In this document: in pieces, positions 52,971 through 60,834 of the stretch
Numbering within the stretch: position 1 is the first letter of the stretch
How the letters are laid out: each line of letters opens with the position of its first letter
Assembly (NCBI GenBank): GCA_963781495.1
Contig: CAWAFX010000002.1
Span: 744,001-808,000 of the forward strand
Length of the DNA: 64,000 nt
Origin: Mayfieldus sp963781495
Lineage (GTDB): Bacteria > Actinomycetota > Thermoleophilia > Solirubrobacterales > 70-9
Direction: 5' to 3'
Made by a program: the position numbers and the translations under genes
The notes under the pieces: generated by a model
What the model was told of the DNA's origin: nothing
The model's database searches: none
Seen by the model: only the letters and a program-made list of their open reading frames with translations

Positions 52971-53136
52971 CGATCCCCCGCAGTTGCTTCCGAATAACCC
53001 GAAATGGGACGTTAGGCATAGGCGCCCGGAGTCGCAACCGACAACCGTCCCCGCGACGCTGCTTCAGAACGTCATTTGCAGGGAGATCGTTGGGACACCG
53101 CGTCGGTCGGCGCAGCAGCGCGATACTGCGGCCGCG

Positions 53137-53523
53137 ATGTCAGAGGAGAACGTCAAAAAGGCCCGCGACTTCGTCGACGCCTACAACCGGCGCGACTTCG
53201 TCGACGCCATGCGGTGGTTCGACCCCGACATCGACTGGGTACTTCCGGCCCGCCAGAGCTCGGACTCCGGCAAGGGGCATGACGATGTGTTGAGGTTCTG
53301 GAACGAGATTGAGGAGACCTTCGACGACCTGCGGCTGGAGCCGCAGGAGTGGGTCGACGCCGGCGACCGGGTCGCGACCCGGCTCCGCCACCACGGGCGC
53401 GGCAAGAGCGGGATCGAGATCAACACCGAGCTCTACCACCAGGTCGCGACCTTCCGCGACGGCTGGATCGTGCGAATGGAGTACTTCGGAAGCTGGGACG
53501 AGGCGCTGGAAGCGGCGGGTTAG
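53137..53523 (+). CDS. NTF2-like (SnoaL-type) protein
   Basis: The protein has 128 residues and one cone-shaped NTF2-like fold: VKKARDFVDAYNRRDFVDAMRWFDPDIDW at the start and YHQVATFRDGWIVRMEYFGSWDEALEAAG at the end, a very common pattern in actinobacteria. Function is not predictable; such proteins bind small hydrophobic molecules or act as isomerases. Its TAG stop overlaps the TAA stop of the convergent small gene. The 166-base gap upstream shows nothing I can name. Confidence 0.83.
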   Translation: MSEENVKKARDFVDAYNRRDFVDAMRWFDPDIDWVLPARQSSDSGKGHDDVLRFWNEIEETFDDLRLEPQEWVDAGDRVATRLRHHGRGKSGIEINTELYHQVATFRDGWIVRMEYFGSWDEALEAAG

Positions 53524-53759
53524 TCGCGCCTGGCCACGCCGCGCTCGATCATCGACTCGCCTTCGGCACGGGTCACGGTGAGCCGGTCGCCCGTCTTGTG
53601 GGCCGTCGAGACGATCGAGCCGCGGTCGCCCTTGTGCTGAACCAACGGTGTCGTCACGACGACGTCCATCGGCTGCGATGAGCGCAGATACTCCGCCTGA
53701 TGGCGGGCGAGCTTCTGGGCTCCGGGGCTGTTGCGGTCGAATGGAAAGCGGTCGGGCAT
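53520..53759 (-). CDS. Small hypothetical protein, 79 residues
   Basis: The sequence reads like a compact soluble protein (DRFPFDRNSPGAQKLARHQAEY, then three strands such as DVVVTTPLVQHKGDRGSIV and a helix at EGESMIERGV). I do not recognise a family. Amino acid use is balanced, unlike shadow frames, which favours a real gene. The stop overlaps that of the NTF2-like gene; it lies upstream-adjacent (36 bases) to the P-domain gene on the same strand. Confidence 0.5.
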   Translation of the reverse strand: MPDRFPFDRNSPGAQKLARHQAEYLRSSQPMDVVVTTPLVQHKGDRGSIVSTAHKTGDRLTVTRAEGESMIERGVARRD

Positions 53760-53795
53760 GCTCTGATTGTCGCAGCCCGCACGAACTGCCGGGGG

Positions 53796-54740
53796 CTAGC
53801 CCTTCTTGATCAGCTTGACGCGCTTGGGAACCGTATTCGGCTGCCCGCCGGTCGGCGTGTAAGTCACGTTGACCTTCAACTTCGCCTTGCCCGTCTTCTT
53901 CAGCTTGCGCTTGGCCTTGCCCTTCGCCTTGATCGGCAGGGTGACGGTGCCGGCCGCGCTGACCGCTCGGGCGGCGGTGATTCGCTCACCGCTCCGCGGC
54001 CGCTGGGCCTTTACGCCCTTGCCGCCCAACGTCAAGGTTCCCGGGCCCGGGACATCGAGAGAGAGCGACGCCGTTCCCTTGTGCTTGTGCTTCTTCAGCT
54101 TGCCGAAGGCGAACTGGTTCGACGGGCTGACCTGCAGGCTCCAGCCACCCGAGATCGATCCACTGATGTCTTGGGAGTCGTTGACGAAGAGGCTCCAGAC
54201 GCCAGCGGGGCTGGTCCCGTTGAAGTCGGCCAGCTTGGTCCCGTTAGGCGGGTCGTCGGCCGGGTTCGGGTAATTGTCGTTGGTCTGCGGGTTGTTACAG
54301 GTCGGGGTGTCGTTGTCGAGCGGCTGGTAGGTGCCGGAGGCCAGCGCGACGCCGCCCGGGAGCGGTCCTGCCGCCGCGTCGTCAAAAGTGAGCGTCACAT
54401 TGGAGGCGCCCATCTGGCAGGCGGGACTCGAACCGGTCGATCCGCTGGGAAGGTCAGACATCAGCACCACGCTCTGACCCTGGGGGCCGACCAGCTGCAC
54501 ATCGAGAGCGGACGGCGTTGCCATGCTCAGGCCATGCAGGGTCACGTTGACGTCGGCGACGTCAGCCACCCCGGCGACCGACACGGTCGACGGATAGGGA
54601 GTCGCCGCCGAGGCGATGAAGGACATCGTGATCGGCGCCGGGTTCGAGAACGTCGCCGCCTGCGCCGAGCCCAGCGGAACGAGGAACGCCACCAGCGCCG
54701 CCAACGTGATCGCCGATCGAAGTCGGTTCTTCCCTCCCAC
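53796..54740 (-). CDS. Secreted protein with proprotein convertase P-domain-like fold and Lys-rich tail
   Basis: The protein has 314 residues. A signal peptide ends at GSAQA (~28). Residues ~40-190 match a P-domain: VADVNVTLHGLSMATPSALDVQLVGP, LADFNGTSPAGVWSLFVND and ISGGWSLQV. Such domains normally follow subtilisin or metalloprotease domains, yet none is present. The last ~120 residues are beta-rich with many Lys (KLKKHKHKG, KGKAKRKLKKTGKAKLKV), so a charged wall-binding or structural part is likely. Function unknown. Confidence 0.78.
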   Translation of the reverse strand: MGGKNRLRSAITLAALVAFLVPLGSAQAATFSNPAPITMSFIASAATPYPSTVSVAGVADVADVNVTLHGLSMATPSALDVQLVGPQGQSVVLMSDLPSGSTGSSPACQMGASNVTLTFDDAAAGPLPGGVALASGTYQPLDNDTPTCNNPQTNDNYPNPADDPPNGTKLADFNGTSPAGVWSLFVNDSQDISGSISGGWSLQVSPSNQFAFGKLKKHKHKGTASLSLDVPGPGTLTLGGKGVKAQRPRSGERITAARAVSAAGTVTLPIKAKGKAKRKLKKTGKAKLKVNVTYTPTGGQPNTVPKRVKLIKKG

Positions 54741-54828
54741 GAGCCAGCGACCCTACGTGGCGATGCAGCCGCCGTCAATCGTCGTTTTTCGGGCTTGGGC
54801 GCGGATTTGCGCCGTTCCGGCGTTGAGA

Positions 54829-55227
54829 TCAGAGAACGAACGTGGCTCGACTGCGGCGCGTGACGCGGTCCGGCACGTGGAGGGAGAAAATGTCCAGCAA
54901 TCTCTCCGCATCGTCTTTGGTGCCTGCCCAGATGAGCAATGGACCGGCATCGAGTGACAGACGGACCCCCCAATTTCGGGGCAGCGGCAAAGCGCCCCGA
55001 ATCAGTTCAGCAGCGTGGATCTCGGTCCACTCCACGTGCATTGCCGGGACCCGCAAGGAGTGCAAGAGCGACGCGAAACGCACCGACGATGGCGCGACGG
55101 TGAGCCCCGTGGCATCGATGGCGAAAATGACTAGCGGCCAGGTTGCATTGACCCGCTTCCACCTCGCCCCGCCTAGAAATATGAAGGCGCTTGGTGCTTC
55201 CTCGTGCGCGGCATCTTCATTAACCAA
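54829..55227 (-). CDS. Hypothetical protein in a lower-GC patch
   Basis: The protein has about 132 residues if it starts at TTG 55225-55227, which has GGAGAG at 5 bases; this overlaps the end of the HEAT-repeat gene by 8 bases. The sequence looks folded (RWKRVNATWPLVIFAIDATGL, MHVEWTEIHAAELIRG, GPLLIWAGTKDDAERLLDIF), perhaps a PH-like small domain, but no family is recognised. Codon use has more A/T at third positions than the neighbours. Confidence 0.5.
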   Translation of the reverse strand: MVNEDAAHEEAPSAFIFLGGARWKRVNATWPLVIFAIDATGLTVAPSSVRFASLLHSLRVPAMHVEWTEIHAAELIRGALPLPRNWGVRLSLDAGPLLIWAGTKDDAERLLDIFSLHVPDRVTRRSRATFVL

Positions 55228-55822
55228 ATCGGCTCTCCAAATCCCGCAATGAAGAGCCAAGCCCGCTGCGCCTCCAGGACGAGTCGAACGACCTCTGGGC
55301 CTCCCGCATCGGCTCGAGGGCACGCGAATCGCCGAGTTTGACTAGAGCATGGCCCGACATCATGCGGACTGTCTTGCTCGGGTCCTTCAAGAGGCTGAGC
55401 AGCGGGAGAGTCGCTCGCTGGTCGCCGATTTCCCCCAGTGCCCAGGCAGCTCCGGCTCGCAAGCCAGGCCTTGGACTTTGTAGACACCGGCAGAGACGCT
55501 CCACGCTGTCTCGATCCTTGAGTCGCCCAAGGCCCCGCGGGGCCCATTCGGTGGTTGGCCCATCGGTGTCGTCGAGGGCTGCCCTCAGTGCGGGGAGTGC
55601 CCTTGGGTCGTCGAACCCGGCTAGCGCCATAGCCGCGTAACGGCGAACACTCGGCTTCGGGTCGTGCATCAGCACCTCGCACAGCTTGGGCACAGCCGCC
55701 GGATCTTCAAGCTGGACCAATTGGCGGACTACTTGACCGCGCTTTCTGGCGGAACGAGCCACATCGGGCTGATCAAATGCCCGGATAAGTGCGGCGGCCT
55801 CCGAGTGGTTGGGGATGAGCAT
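55220..55822 (-). CDS. HEAT-repeat (PBS lyase-type) protein
   Basis: The protein has 200 residues from ATG 55820-55822. It is made of about five HEAT-like repeats: VRRYAAMALAGFDDPRALPALRAAL, LRAGAAWALGEIGDQRATLPLLSLL and VRMMSGHALVKLGDSRALEPM. Such proteins are scaffolds for protein contacts. No enzyme domain is attached. It is translationally close to the downstream hypothetical gene and the two form a short module of lower GC than its surroundings. Upstream open sequence to 56092 is shadow of the sugar transferase gene. Confidence 0.8.
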   Translation of the reverse strand: MLIPNHSEAAALIRAFDQPDVARSARKRGQVVRQLVQLEDPAAVPKLCEVLMHDPKPSVRRYAAMALAGFDDPRALPALRAALDDTDGPTTEWAPRGLGRLKDRDSVERLCRCLQSPRPGLRAGAAWALGEIGDQRATLPLLSLLKDPSKTVRMMSGHALVKLGDSRALEPMREAQRSFDSSWRRSGLGSSLRDLESRFG

Positions 55823-55899
55823 GGCTTGCCCTACATCGCCCTCGATTCGAAAGGCCGTTCCAGCCGCGCCGGATCTTGGACGAACCGACGAGTCGGGCG

Positions 55900-57435
55900 C
55901 TAGTAAGCGCCCTTGCGGCGCAGGACCGCGGGCACGGTCTTGAGCAGGATCACCAGGTCGAGCAGAACCGACCAGCGCTCCAGATAAAGGAAGTCGAGGC
56001 GGACCATGTCGTCGAAGTCGAGGTCCGAGCGGCCCGAGACCTGCCAGAGGCCGGTGATGCCGGGCAGGACCAGATAGCGGCGGCGGTGCCACTCGGCGAG
56101 CAGCTCGTCGTCGCGCAGCGGCAGCGGCCGCGGACCGACCAGGCTCATCTCGCCGCGCAAGACGTTGATCAGCTGCGGCAGCTCGTCGAGCGAGTAGCGG
56201 CGCAGGATCTTGCCGACGCCGGTCACGCGGGGGTCGTCGCGGATCTTGAACAGGGCGCCGGTCTTCTCGTTCAGGCCCTCGAGCTCGTCCTGGCGGTCCT
56301 CGGCGTCCTCGTACATGGTGCGGAACTTCAGGCAGTCGAAGGCGACGCCGCCGATCCCCGGCCGCGGGCTGCGGTGAAAGACCGGGCCGCGGCTGGTCAG
56401 CCGGATCAGCAGCGCGATCAGCCCCATCAACGGTGCCGCGGCGACCAGCAGCAGGGCCGCGCCGAGGAAGTCAAAGCTGCGCTTGACCGCGAAGTCGAAG
56501 CCCTCGAAGACCGGCGGCTTTACCTCCAGCAGCGGAACGCCCTCGCCGGGGACCAGCTCGGTGCGGCGGGTCAGCACCTCCATCGTCGTCGGCGCGACCC
56601 AGACGCGGACGCCCTGGGTGCGGCAGCGGTCGACCAGCTCGACTGCGCGGTCCTGGGGGAAGTCGGGGTCGACGATGATCAGCTCCTCGATCGAGTGCTG
56701 GTCGATTTGCTCGCGCAGCTTGTCCAGCTCGCCGAGGTTTGGAAGCCCGTCGTGGGGCTTGCCGTCGAGGGCGAAGAAGCCGATCGGGTCCAGGCGGTCG
56801 TGGGAGTCCTCCAGCGCGTGGGCGACCTCGGTGATCCGGTGCCCGGTCCCGACCAGCACCGCGCGGCGGTGATAGCCGAGGGCGTCGAGCATGCGCCCGG
56901 TCGCGCGCTCGTAGAGGTAGCGCAGGCTGGAGATGTAGATCGCGCCGAAGAAGAGGCTGCCGTAGAAGATCCAGTAGCTGTTGAACTGGGTGCCGTTGAT
57001 CAGCCCGAAGATCAGCGAGATCACCGTGACCTGGAAGAGGGTCGCGATCACCCGCGCCAGGCCGGGCCGGGTCTCGCGCGAGCCATAGAGGCCGGCGCGG
57101 GCGAACAGCAGCACCATCACCAGGTAGGCGAAGGAGAGGAACTCGGTCGCGTCGGAGAAGACCGCGTGGGCGTGGTAGTCGCTGCGCAGGATCGCCTTGA
57201 AGGCGAGCGCGGTCCAGATCGCCCCGAACAGCCCGAGCAGGTCGAGCCCGAGCAGGGCGAAGACGCGGCCTACCTTGCGATAGGTGGCGCTCGCGGTGAG
57301 CGTCTGCACGAACCAGGGGCGGCGGGCACGGATGTCGCGGCCCCCCTCCAGCAGCGCGAGAAGATCGGTTGTGCGGCGCGTAGCCTCTTGGCTGCTTGCT
57401 TCGGGTGCTGTTTTGACGGGGGGACTGCTCGGCAC
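55900..57435 (-). CDS. Polyprenyl-phosphate sugar-1-phosphate transferase (WbaP/EpsE-like)
   Basis: The protein has 511 residues and a GTG start. It has four N-terminal membrane helices, a CoA-binding-like middle domain (AVLVGTGHRITEVAHAL), a fifth helix near KRSFDFLGAALLLVAAAPLMG, and the catalytic C-domain with CLKFRTMYEDAEDRQ, RYSLDELPQLINVLRGEMSLVGPRPLP and LPGITGLWQVSGRS. It loads the first sugar phosphate from UDP-sugar onto undecaprenyl phosphate, starting surface glycan synthesis. The 243 bases upstream probably hold its promoter. Confidence 0.95.
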   Translation of the reverse strand: MPSSPPVKTAPEASSQEATRRTTDLLALLEGGRDIRARRPWFVQTLTASATYRKVGRVFALLGLDLLGLFGAIWTALAFKAILRSDYHAHAVFSDATEFLSFAYLVMVLLFARAGLYGSRETRPGLARVIATLFQVTVISLIFGLINGTQFNSYWIFYGSLFFGAIYISSLRYLYERATGRMLDALGYHRRAVLVGTGHRITEVAHALEDSHDRLDPIGFFALDGKPHDGLPNLGELDKLREQIDQHSIEELIIVDPDFPQDRAVELVDRCRTQGVRVWVAPTTMEVLTRRTELVPGEGVPLLEVKPPVFEGFDFAVKRSFDFLGAALLLVAAAPLMGLIALLIRLTSRGPVFHRSPRPGIGGVAFDCLKFRTMYEDAEDRQDELEGLNEKTGALFKIRDDPRVTGVGKILRRYSLDELPQLINVLRGEMSLVGPRPLPLRDDELLAEWHRRRYLVLPGITGLWQVSGRSDLDFDDMVRLDFLYLERWSVLLDLVILLKTVPAVLRRKGAY

Positions 57436-57678
57436 GTGTACCCCTAGCGCTTGCTCAAGAGTGGCAGATGGCGGAAAAGTTGCGCTCGTTGCATGAGGGC
57501 CCGTTTAAGCGGACACGCCGCCAGCCGGACGGATGGCGGAACCCCATGACCCCAATCCAGACCAGTTTAGTGGCAAAGAGCGGACAACCAACCGCTAAAA
57601 AGCCCGCTCAGAGCGGCTATTCGGCAGCGCCGGCGAGCGGCTCGATTCCTGCAAGCGATGACCTGCCCCAAGCGACCG

Positions 57679-58212
57679 CTATTGCAGGCAGAGCACCCAG
57701 GACTGGATGGTGACCGTGCTCGTGTCGCCCCCCAACCCATTGACCCAGTCGCCGGACACCCCCTGGGCGGTCTGACCATTTTGCACCCCAGTGTGGTCCG
57801 CGTGCTCGGGTTGGAAGGCGTTCATGACGACATCGGGCGAATTGGACACATTCGACTCGGTACCGCCACCGAGCATCTTCTCGCCGCCATTGCAGTCAGC
57901 ACTCGCGATCCGGTTGACGCCGTCGGCCACGGACACGCTAGGGCCGCGCCTGACGACGATGCTGCCGAGTTGACTCGCACCGATCGAACCCGAAGCGATC
58001 GCCCCAGCCGGCACGGCACCGAAATGCAGCTTGGCCTGGGTCACCGCCCCCTTGTGGATGTCCGAGGTCTTCACCGCTCCCTTGGCGATGTTCTTGGACT
58101 TGACCGAGTTCTTGCCGAGGGTGAAGGCGACGGCGCTGCCGCCGAGGGCAAGAAAGACGCCCAGCGTCGCCATCAGGTTGGCGTAGGTCAGGTGCTTACG
58201 GATCGATTGCAA
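57679..58212 (-). CDS. Secreted GAV-repeat protein (copy A)
   Basis: The protein has 177 residues from TTG 58210-58212, preceded by AGGGAGG. A hydrophobic helix (ANLMATLGVFLALGGSAVAFTL) is followed by short repeats KNSVKSKNIAKGAVKTSDIHKGAVTQAKL, then a ~100-residue beta-rich domain with paired cysteines (ADCNGGEKMLGGG, SWVLCLQ). The layout is the one common in Thermoleophilia surface proteins of unknown function. Paralogs lie at 62389-62934 and 62948-63485. Confidence 0.75.
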   Translation of the reverse strand: MQSIRKHLTYANLMATLGVFLALGGSAVAFTLGKNSVKSKNIAKGAVKTSDIHKGAVTQAKLHFGAVPAGAIASGSIGASQLGSIVVRRGPSVSVADGVNRIASADCNGGEKMLGGGTESNVSNSPDVVMNAFQPEHADHTGVQNGQTAQGVSGDWVNGLGGDTSTVTIQSWVLCLQ

Positions 58213-58320
58213 TTCAGCCTCCCTAGTTGGTGGGCCCGGGCTGCCACGCGGACGAGCGTTCCAGTAAACGCAATCTAGGGCCCACGATGCGGCCCGCACA
58301 ATCCCGTTATTCGGACTTCC

Positions 58321-59268
58321 CTATTCGGCAGCGCCGGCGAGCTGCTCGACTCCGGCAAGCTCGATCGTGCGGCGCAGGCCGTCGTTCAGGCCGACTTTCG
58401 GCTCCCAGCCGAGCAGGTCGCGGGCGCGGGTGATGTCGGGCTGGCGCACCTTGGGGTCGTCGACCGGCAGCGCTTCGAAGACGATCTCCGAGCGCGAGCC
58501 CGAGACCTCGACCACGGCCTTGGCCAGCTCCAGCAGCGAGTACTCGTCCGGGTTACCGATGTTGACCGGCAGATGGACGTCGGACTCGGCCAGGGAGATC
58601 AGGCCGCGGATCTCGTCCTCGACGTAACAGAAGGAGCGCGTCTGGCTGCCGTCGCCGAAGACGGTCAGTGGCTTGTCCTGCAGCGCCTGGCGCAGGAAGG
58701 TCGGGATCGCGCGGCCGTCGTGGGGTCTCATTCGAGGCCCATACGTATTAAAAATTCTTGCGATGCAGGTGTCGACGCCCTGCTGGCGGTGGTAGGCCAT
58801 CGTCAGCGCCTCGGCGTAGCGCTTGGCCTCGTCATAGACGCCGCGGGGGCCGATCGGGTTGACGTTTCCCCAGTAGTCCTCGGTCTGGGGATGGATCTCG
58901 GGGTCGCCGTAGACCTCCGAGGTCGAGGAGATCAGAAAGCGGGCGCGCTTGAACTTCGCCACCCCGAGCATGTGGTGGGTGCCCTGGGAGCCGACCTTGA
59001 GCGTGTGCAGGGGCAGGCGCGCGTAGTCGATCGGGCTCGCCGGCGAGGCGAGGTGATAGACGAAGTCGACCGGCTCGGAGACCTCGACGAACTCGGTGAT
59101 GTCGTGGTTGACGAAGACGAAGTCGTCGTCGCGGATGTGCTCGATGTTGGCCAGCGAGCCGGTCTCGAGGTTGTCGATGCAGATCACCCGGTGGCCGCGG
59201 TCGAGCAGCGCGTCGCACATGTGCGAGCCGAGAAAGCCGGCGCCTCCGGTGACGACGCAGGTGCTCAT
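58321..59268 (-). CDS. UDP-glucuronic acid decarboxylase (UDP-xylose synthase)
   Basis: The protein has 315 residues and is an extended SDR: CVVTGGAGFLGSHMCDALLD, VYHLASPASPIDYARLP, STSEVYGDPEIHPQTE, GVYDEAKRYAEAL (YxxxK) and FNTYGPRMRPHDGRAIPTF. The SPASPxxY and EVYGDPxxHPQ parts are specific to UXS. It converts UDP-glucuronate to UDP-xylose, a donor for the glycosyltransferases nearby. Stands alone on the minus strand, 252 bases from the divergent sigma gene. Confidence 0.93.
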   Translation of the reverse strand: MSTCVVTGGAGFLGSHMCDALLDRGHRVICIDNLETGSLANIEHIRDDDFVFVNHDITEFVEVSEPVDFVYHLASPASPIDYARLPLHTLKVGSQGTHHMLGVAKFKRARFLISSTSEVYGDPEIHPQTEDYWGNVNPIGPRGVYDEAKRYAEALTMAYHRQQGVDTCIARIFNTYGPRMRPHDGRAIPTFLRQALQDKPLTVFGDGSQTRSFCYVEDEIRGLISLAESDVHLPVNIGNPDEYSLLELAKAVVEVSGSRSEIVFEALPVDDPKVRQPDITRARDLLGWEPKVGLNDGLRRTIELAGVEQLAGAAE

Positions 59269-59520
59269 CGGGTTGTGGGGCCGCGGTCGGTCATGGTCGG
59301 GTGATGGTAGTCAGGTCTTCGGCACCGGCGCTCGTGGGCTGGACGACCGCAACGGCGGTCGCAAAGAGCGCTGATCCAGGCTGGAGGCCTCCGTATTTCT
59401 CGCATTTTGCAAACAGTCTGTGGGGAGAGGGGTCCCGGTCCGGACCCTTAGCGGCAAGGATCACACCTACGGGGGAGGGGGTGTCTTGGCGACGTCCCCT
59501 TAGCAAGAGGACAGTCGGAT

Positions 59521-60834
59521 ATGGGAGATAGGGAGTCGATTCGGGCCGTCGACGTCGGCCTTCGGGCGAACATTTCGCTCGGCGCCCGCAAGCGCGCCGC
59601 GGTCGAACTGATCCGCCGCCACGAACGCACCCTGCGTCGAACCGCTCGCCGCTACTCGCTCTGCAAGGACGATGCCGAGGACGCGCTGCAGCGAGCGCTG
59701 GAGATCCTGCTTCACAAGGCGCCCACCTCCGACCAGCGTGAGCTGATCCGCTGGATGCAGACGGTCACCAAGCACGAGGCCCTCGCGGTACGGCGGACTC
59801 GCGAGCGAAACCTCGGGACGCCCACCGCGTCGTCGCGTGAAGCCGACAGCGACTGGATCCAGCTGATCCCTTCGGAAAAGGTGGGGCCGGCAGACGCCGC
59901 TGAACGCCAAGAACGCATTGCCAGGGTCAGGGAGGCGCTCCAGGCGCTGAAGCCGCAGGAGCTGAGAGCCCTGACCCTGCTCGCGCAGGGCTACTCGTAC
60001 GCCGAGATCTGCGAGATCACAAATTGGACCTATACGAAGGTCAACCGATGCCTGGCGGAAGGTCGGCAGCGATTTCGTGCAGTGCTCAGCAGTATTGAGG
60101 AGGGCCGCCGTTGCGAGGAGCTCGGGCCGACGCTGTCGGCATTCGTGGATGGCGAAGCGAACGACCGCACCGAGCCCCAGCTGCTGGCCCACCTCAAGGA
60201 GTGCGGACATTGCCGGGCCAAGGTGCGTGCTTTTCGGGCCGCGCCTCGCGCAGCCGCGGCACTTGCTCCGGCGATCCCGAGCGGCCGCAGCGGCTGGGGG
60301 CGGGCGACCGACATGCTCGGTGCCCTGCAGTCGAAGCTTCCCGGCCGCGGCGGAACCGCAGAGGCCGCCGTCAATCAGCTCGCCGCGACCGGTGGCGGCA
60401 AGGGCGGGGGGATGGCCCTCGCCGCGAAGCTGCTCACCGCCTGCGTCGGGACCGCCGGTGGTGCAGCGGCATGCGTAGCGGCAGGTGTCGTACCACCAGC
60501 TCACCTTGGCGCCGATCATCACTCGCCGGTCCGAGTTCAGCGCGCAGCTGCTCACGAGGCATCAGATCCGACCGACGCTGAGCAAACCGTTGTCGATCAG
60601 GGGCCTGAACCTTCGCCCCAGGTCCCTCCCCCAGCGCCACCACCCCCGGACCCGCAACCAACCGCGACGCCCGCCGCCCCTCCTCCGGACACCGTGGTCG
60701 AGTTCAGCCCTGAGGCGTCTGCTCCCAGCGCGGGAGTTGCGACGAGCAGCGCCGAGTTCGGCGGCTCGCCGAGTGGCGGCTCGGCTGGAGGGGGCGGGTC
60801 GGCTGGGGCGCCCGCCCGGGAGTTCGGACCATGA
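59521..60834 (+). CDS. ECF-type sigma factor fused to zinc anti-sigma-like domain, membrane helix and Pro-rich tail
   Basis: The protein has 437 residues. Sigma region 2 lies at ~27-97 (RYSLCKDDAEDALQRALEIL) and region 4 at ~131-188 (LKPQELRALTLLAQGYSYAEI, then TYTKVNRCLAEGRQRF). A zinc-binding anti-sigma-like domain follows, with Cys198, His224, Cys228 and Cys231 (HLKECGHC). Residues ~298-325 form one membrane helix, and the rest is Pro/Ala-rich, likely outside. A sigma factor tied to the membrane by its own anti-sigma part would need cutting or a conformational signal for release. The stop overlaps the start of the secreted protein gene (ATGA). Confidence 0.85.
   Translation: MGDRESIRAVDVGLRANISLGARKRAAVELIRRHERTLRRTARRYSLCKDDAEDALQRALEILLHKAPTSDQRELIRWMQTVTKHEALAVRRTRERNLGTPTASSREADSDWIQLIPSEKVGPADAAERQERIARVREALQALKPQELRALTLLAQGYSYAEICEITNWTYTKVNRCLAEGRQRFRAVLSSIEEGRRCEELGPTLSAFVDGEANDRTEPQLLAHLKECGHCRAKVRAFRAAPRAAAALAPAIPSGRSGWGRATDMLGALQSKLPGRGGTAEAAVNQLAATGGGKGGGMALAAKLLTACVGTAGGAAACVAAGVVPPAHLGADHHSPVRVQRAAAHEASDPTDAEQTVVDQGPEPSPQVPPPAPPPPDPQPTATPAAPPPDTVVEFSPEASAPSAGVATSSAEFGGSPSGGSAGGGGSAGAPAREFGP

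Noticed and set aside
59301..59531. Small plus-strand frame in the gap before the sigma factor gene
   Set aside because: There is no ribosome binding site, the composition is not protein-like, and it overlaps the sigma start in another frame.
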